Assembly (NCBI GenBank): GCA_946625675.1
Contig: CAMOTI010000010.1
Location: forward strand, 1-33,994
Source: an uncultured Prevotellaceae bacterium
Lineage (GTDB): Bacteria; Bacteroidota; Bacteroidia; Bacteroidales; Bacteroidaceae
Reading direction: 5' to 3'
DNA length: 33,994 nucleotides
The notes below the pieces were generated by a model. The model saw only the letters and a list, made by a program, of their open reading frames with translations. It had not been told where the DNA came from and did no database searches. A program made the position numbers and the translations under genes. Within the stretch, counting starts at the first letter, position 1. Each line of letters begins with the position of its first letter. Below are positions 33,929 to 33,994 of the stretch, piece by piece.

Positions 33929-33990
33929 GATTCTGTCGCGACTTGGCATAGCTCAAGCAAGCTTGGCTCTGCTCTCGCTGCTCCAGAATC
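33929..33990 (-). repeat. F4 structured element, 62 bp, GATTCTG-ended
   Basis: Ends are GATTCTG (33929-33935) and CAGAATC (33984-33990). It has the same ends as the long form at 9415-9550 and the same length and AAGCTTGCTTG core as the ATTTTCG-ended copies. Confidence 0.85.
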
Positions 33991-33994
33991 TCAT

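Larger units (their letters stand above)
33658..33994. other. Gap upstream of ald with F1 doublet, composite repeat and F4 element
   Basis: It contains F1 copies 9 and 10, the composite repeat 33826-33925 and a 62-bp F4 element. No recognisable ald promoter box and no gene are seen. Confidence 0.7.

Overview
The window looks like a chromosomal segment of a Bacteroidales bacterium, most likely Prevotella or a close relative (Prevotellaceae). The grounds are: promoter-like TAnnTTTG boxes, some with an upstream TTTG; a dut/TPR/DUF4292/EnvC-like block; a purH-mreBCD-mrdA-rodA block; a GlsA/GlsB-type acyltransferase pair; DUF4890-like and PDDEXK_9-type AAA proteins; and long repeat-filled intergenic gaps. 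The genus is inferred from memory of these families, not from a search. I saw no rRNA, tRNA, CRISPR array, phage gene or intact insertion sequence.

Layout. 1-1390: end of a GlsA-like O-acyltransferase and a complete GlsB-like N-acyltransferase (probable glycine-lipid synthesis). 1703-3694: divergent dgt (-) and dut (+), two nucleotide sanitation enzymes sharing a promoter region. 3958-9000: a TPR protein, a DUF4292 lipoprotein and an EnvC-type murein hydrolase activator, all envelope proteins. 9001-9988 and 11558-11979: repeat-rich gaps around an AAA-ATPase/PD-(D/E)XK gene. 11980-13023: argE-like deacylase (-). 13648-21392: a stand-alone IMP cyclohydrolase domain followed by the rod-shape genes mreB, mreC, mreD, mrdA (PBP2) and rodA. 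21567-22112 and 22714-23385: two small secreted proteins. 23861-25025: a DUF819 membrane protein broken by a one-base frameshift in a T7 run. 25233-27385: NfeD-like protein and flotillin (operon, -). 27891-28895: Gfo/Idh/MocA oxidoreductase. 29182-32367: secreted GH2 beta-galactosidase. 32557-33657: alanine dehydrogenase (-).

The most unusual content is between the genes. At least five dispersed repeat families fill the gaps: (F1) a GC-rich hairpin with AGTAGAGAC at its left edge, 10 copies; (F2) a double-hairpin element containing GGACGTCCTCGTCC, 7 copies; (F3) AT-rich tandem units of the ATTCGTGGACATTCATG type; (F4) 62-bp elements built around AAGCTTGCTTG with self-complementary but differing ends; and (F5) short CCGGATGGC elements. 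There are also many G-poor heptamer-like tracts. F1, F2, F3, F5 and the tracts all lie in the same orientation on the + strand whatever the direction of the neighbouring genes; only F4 occurs both ways. This fits replication-strand-dependent spread, for example REP-like single-stranded DNA mobility. A single-copy structure at 13192-13300 can fold into a four-way junction and may lie in the leader of the argE-like gene. If the window holds an undescribed system, these structured elements are the best candidates.
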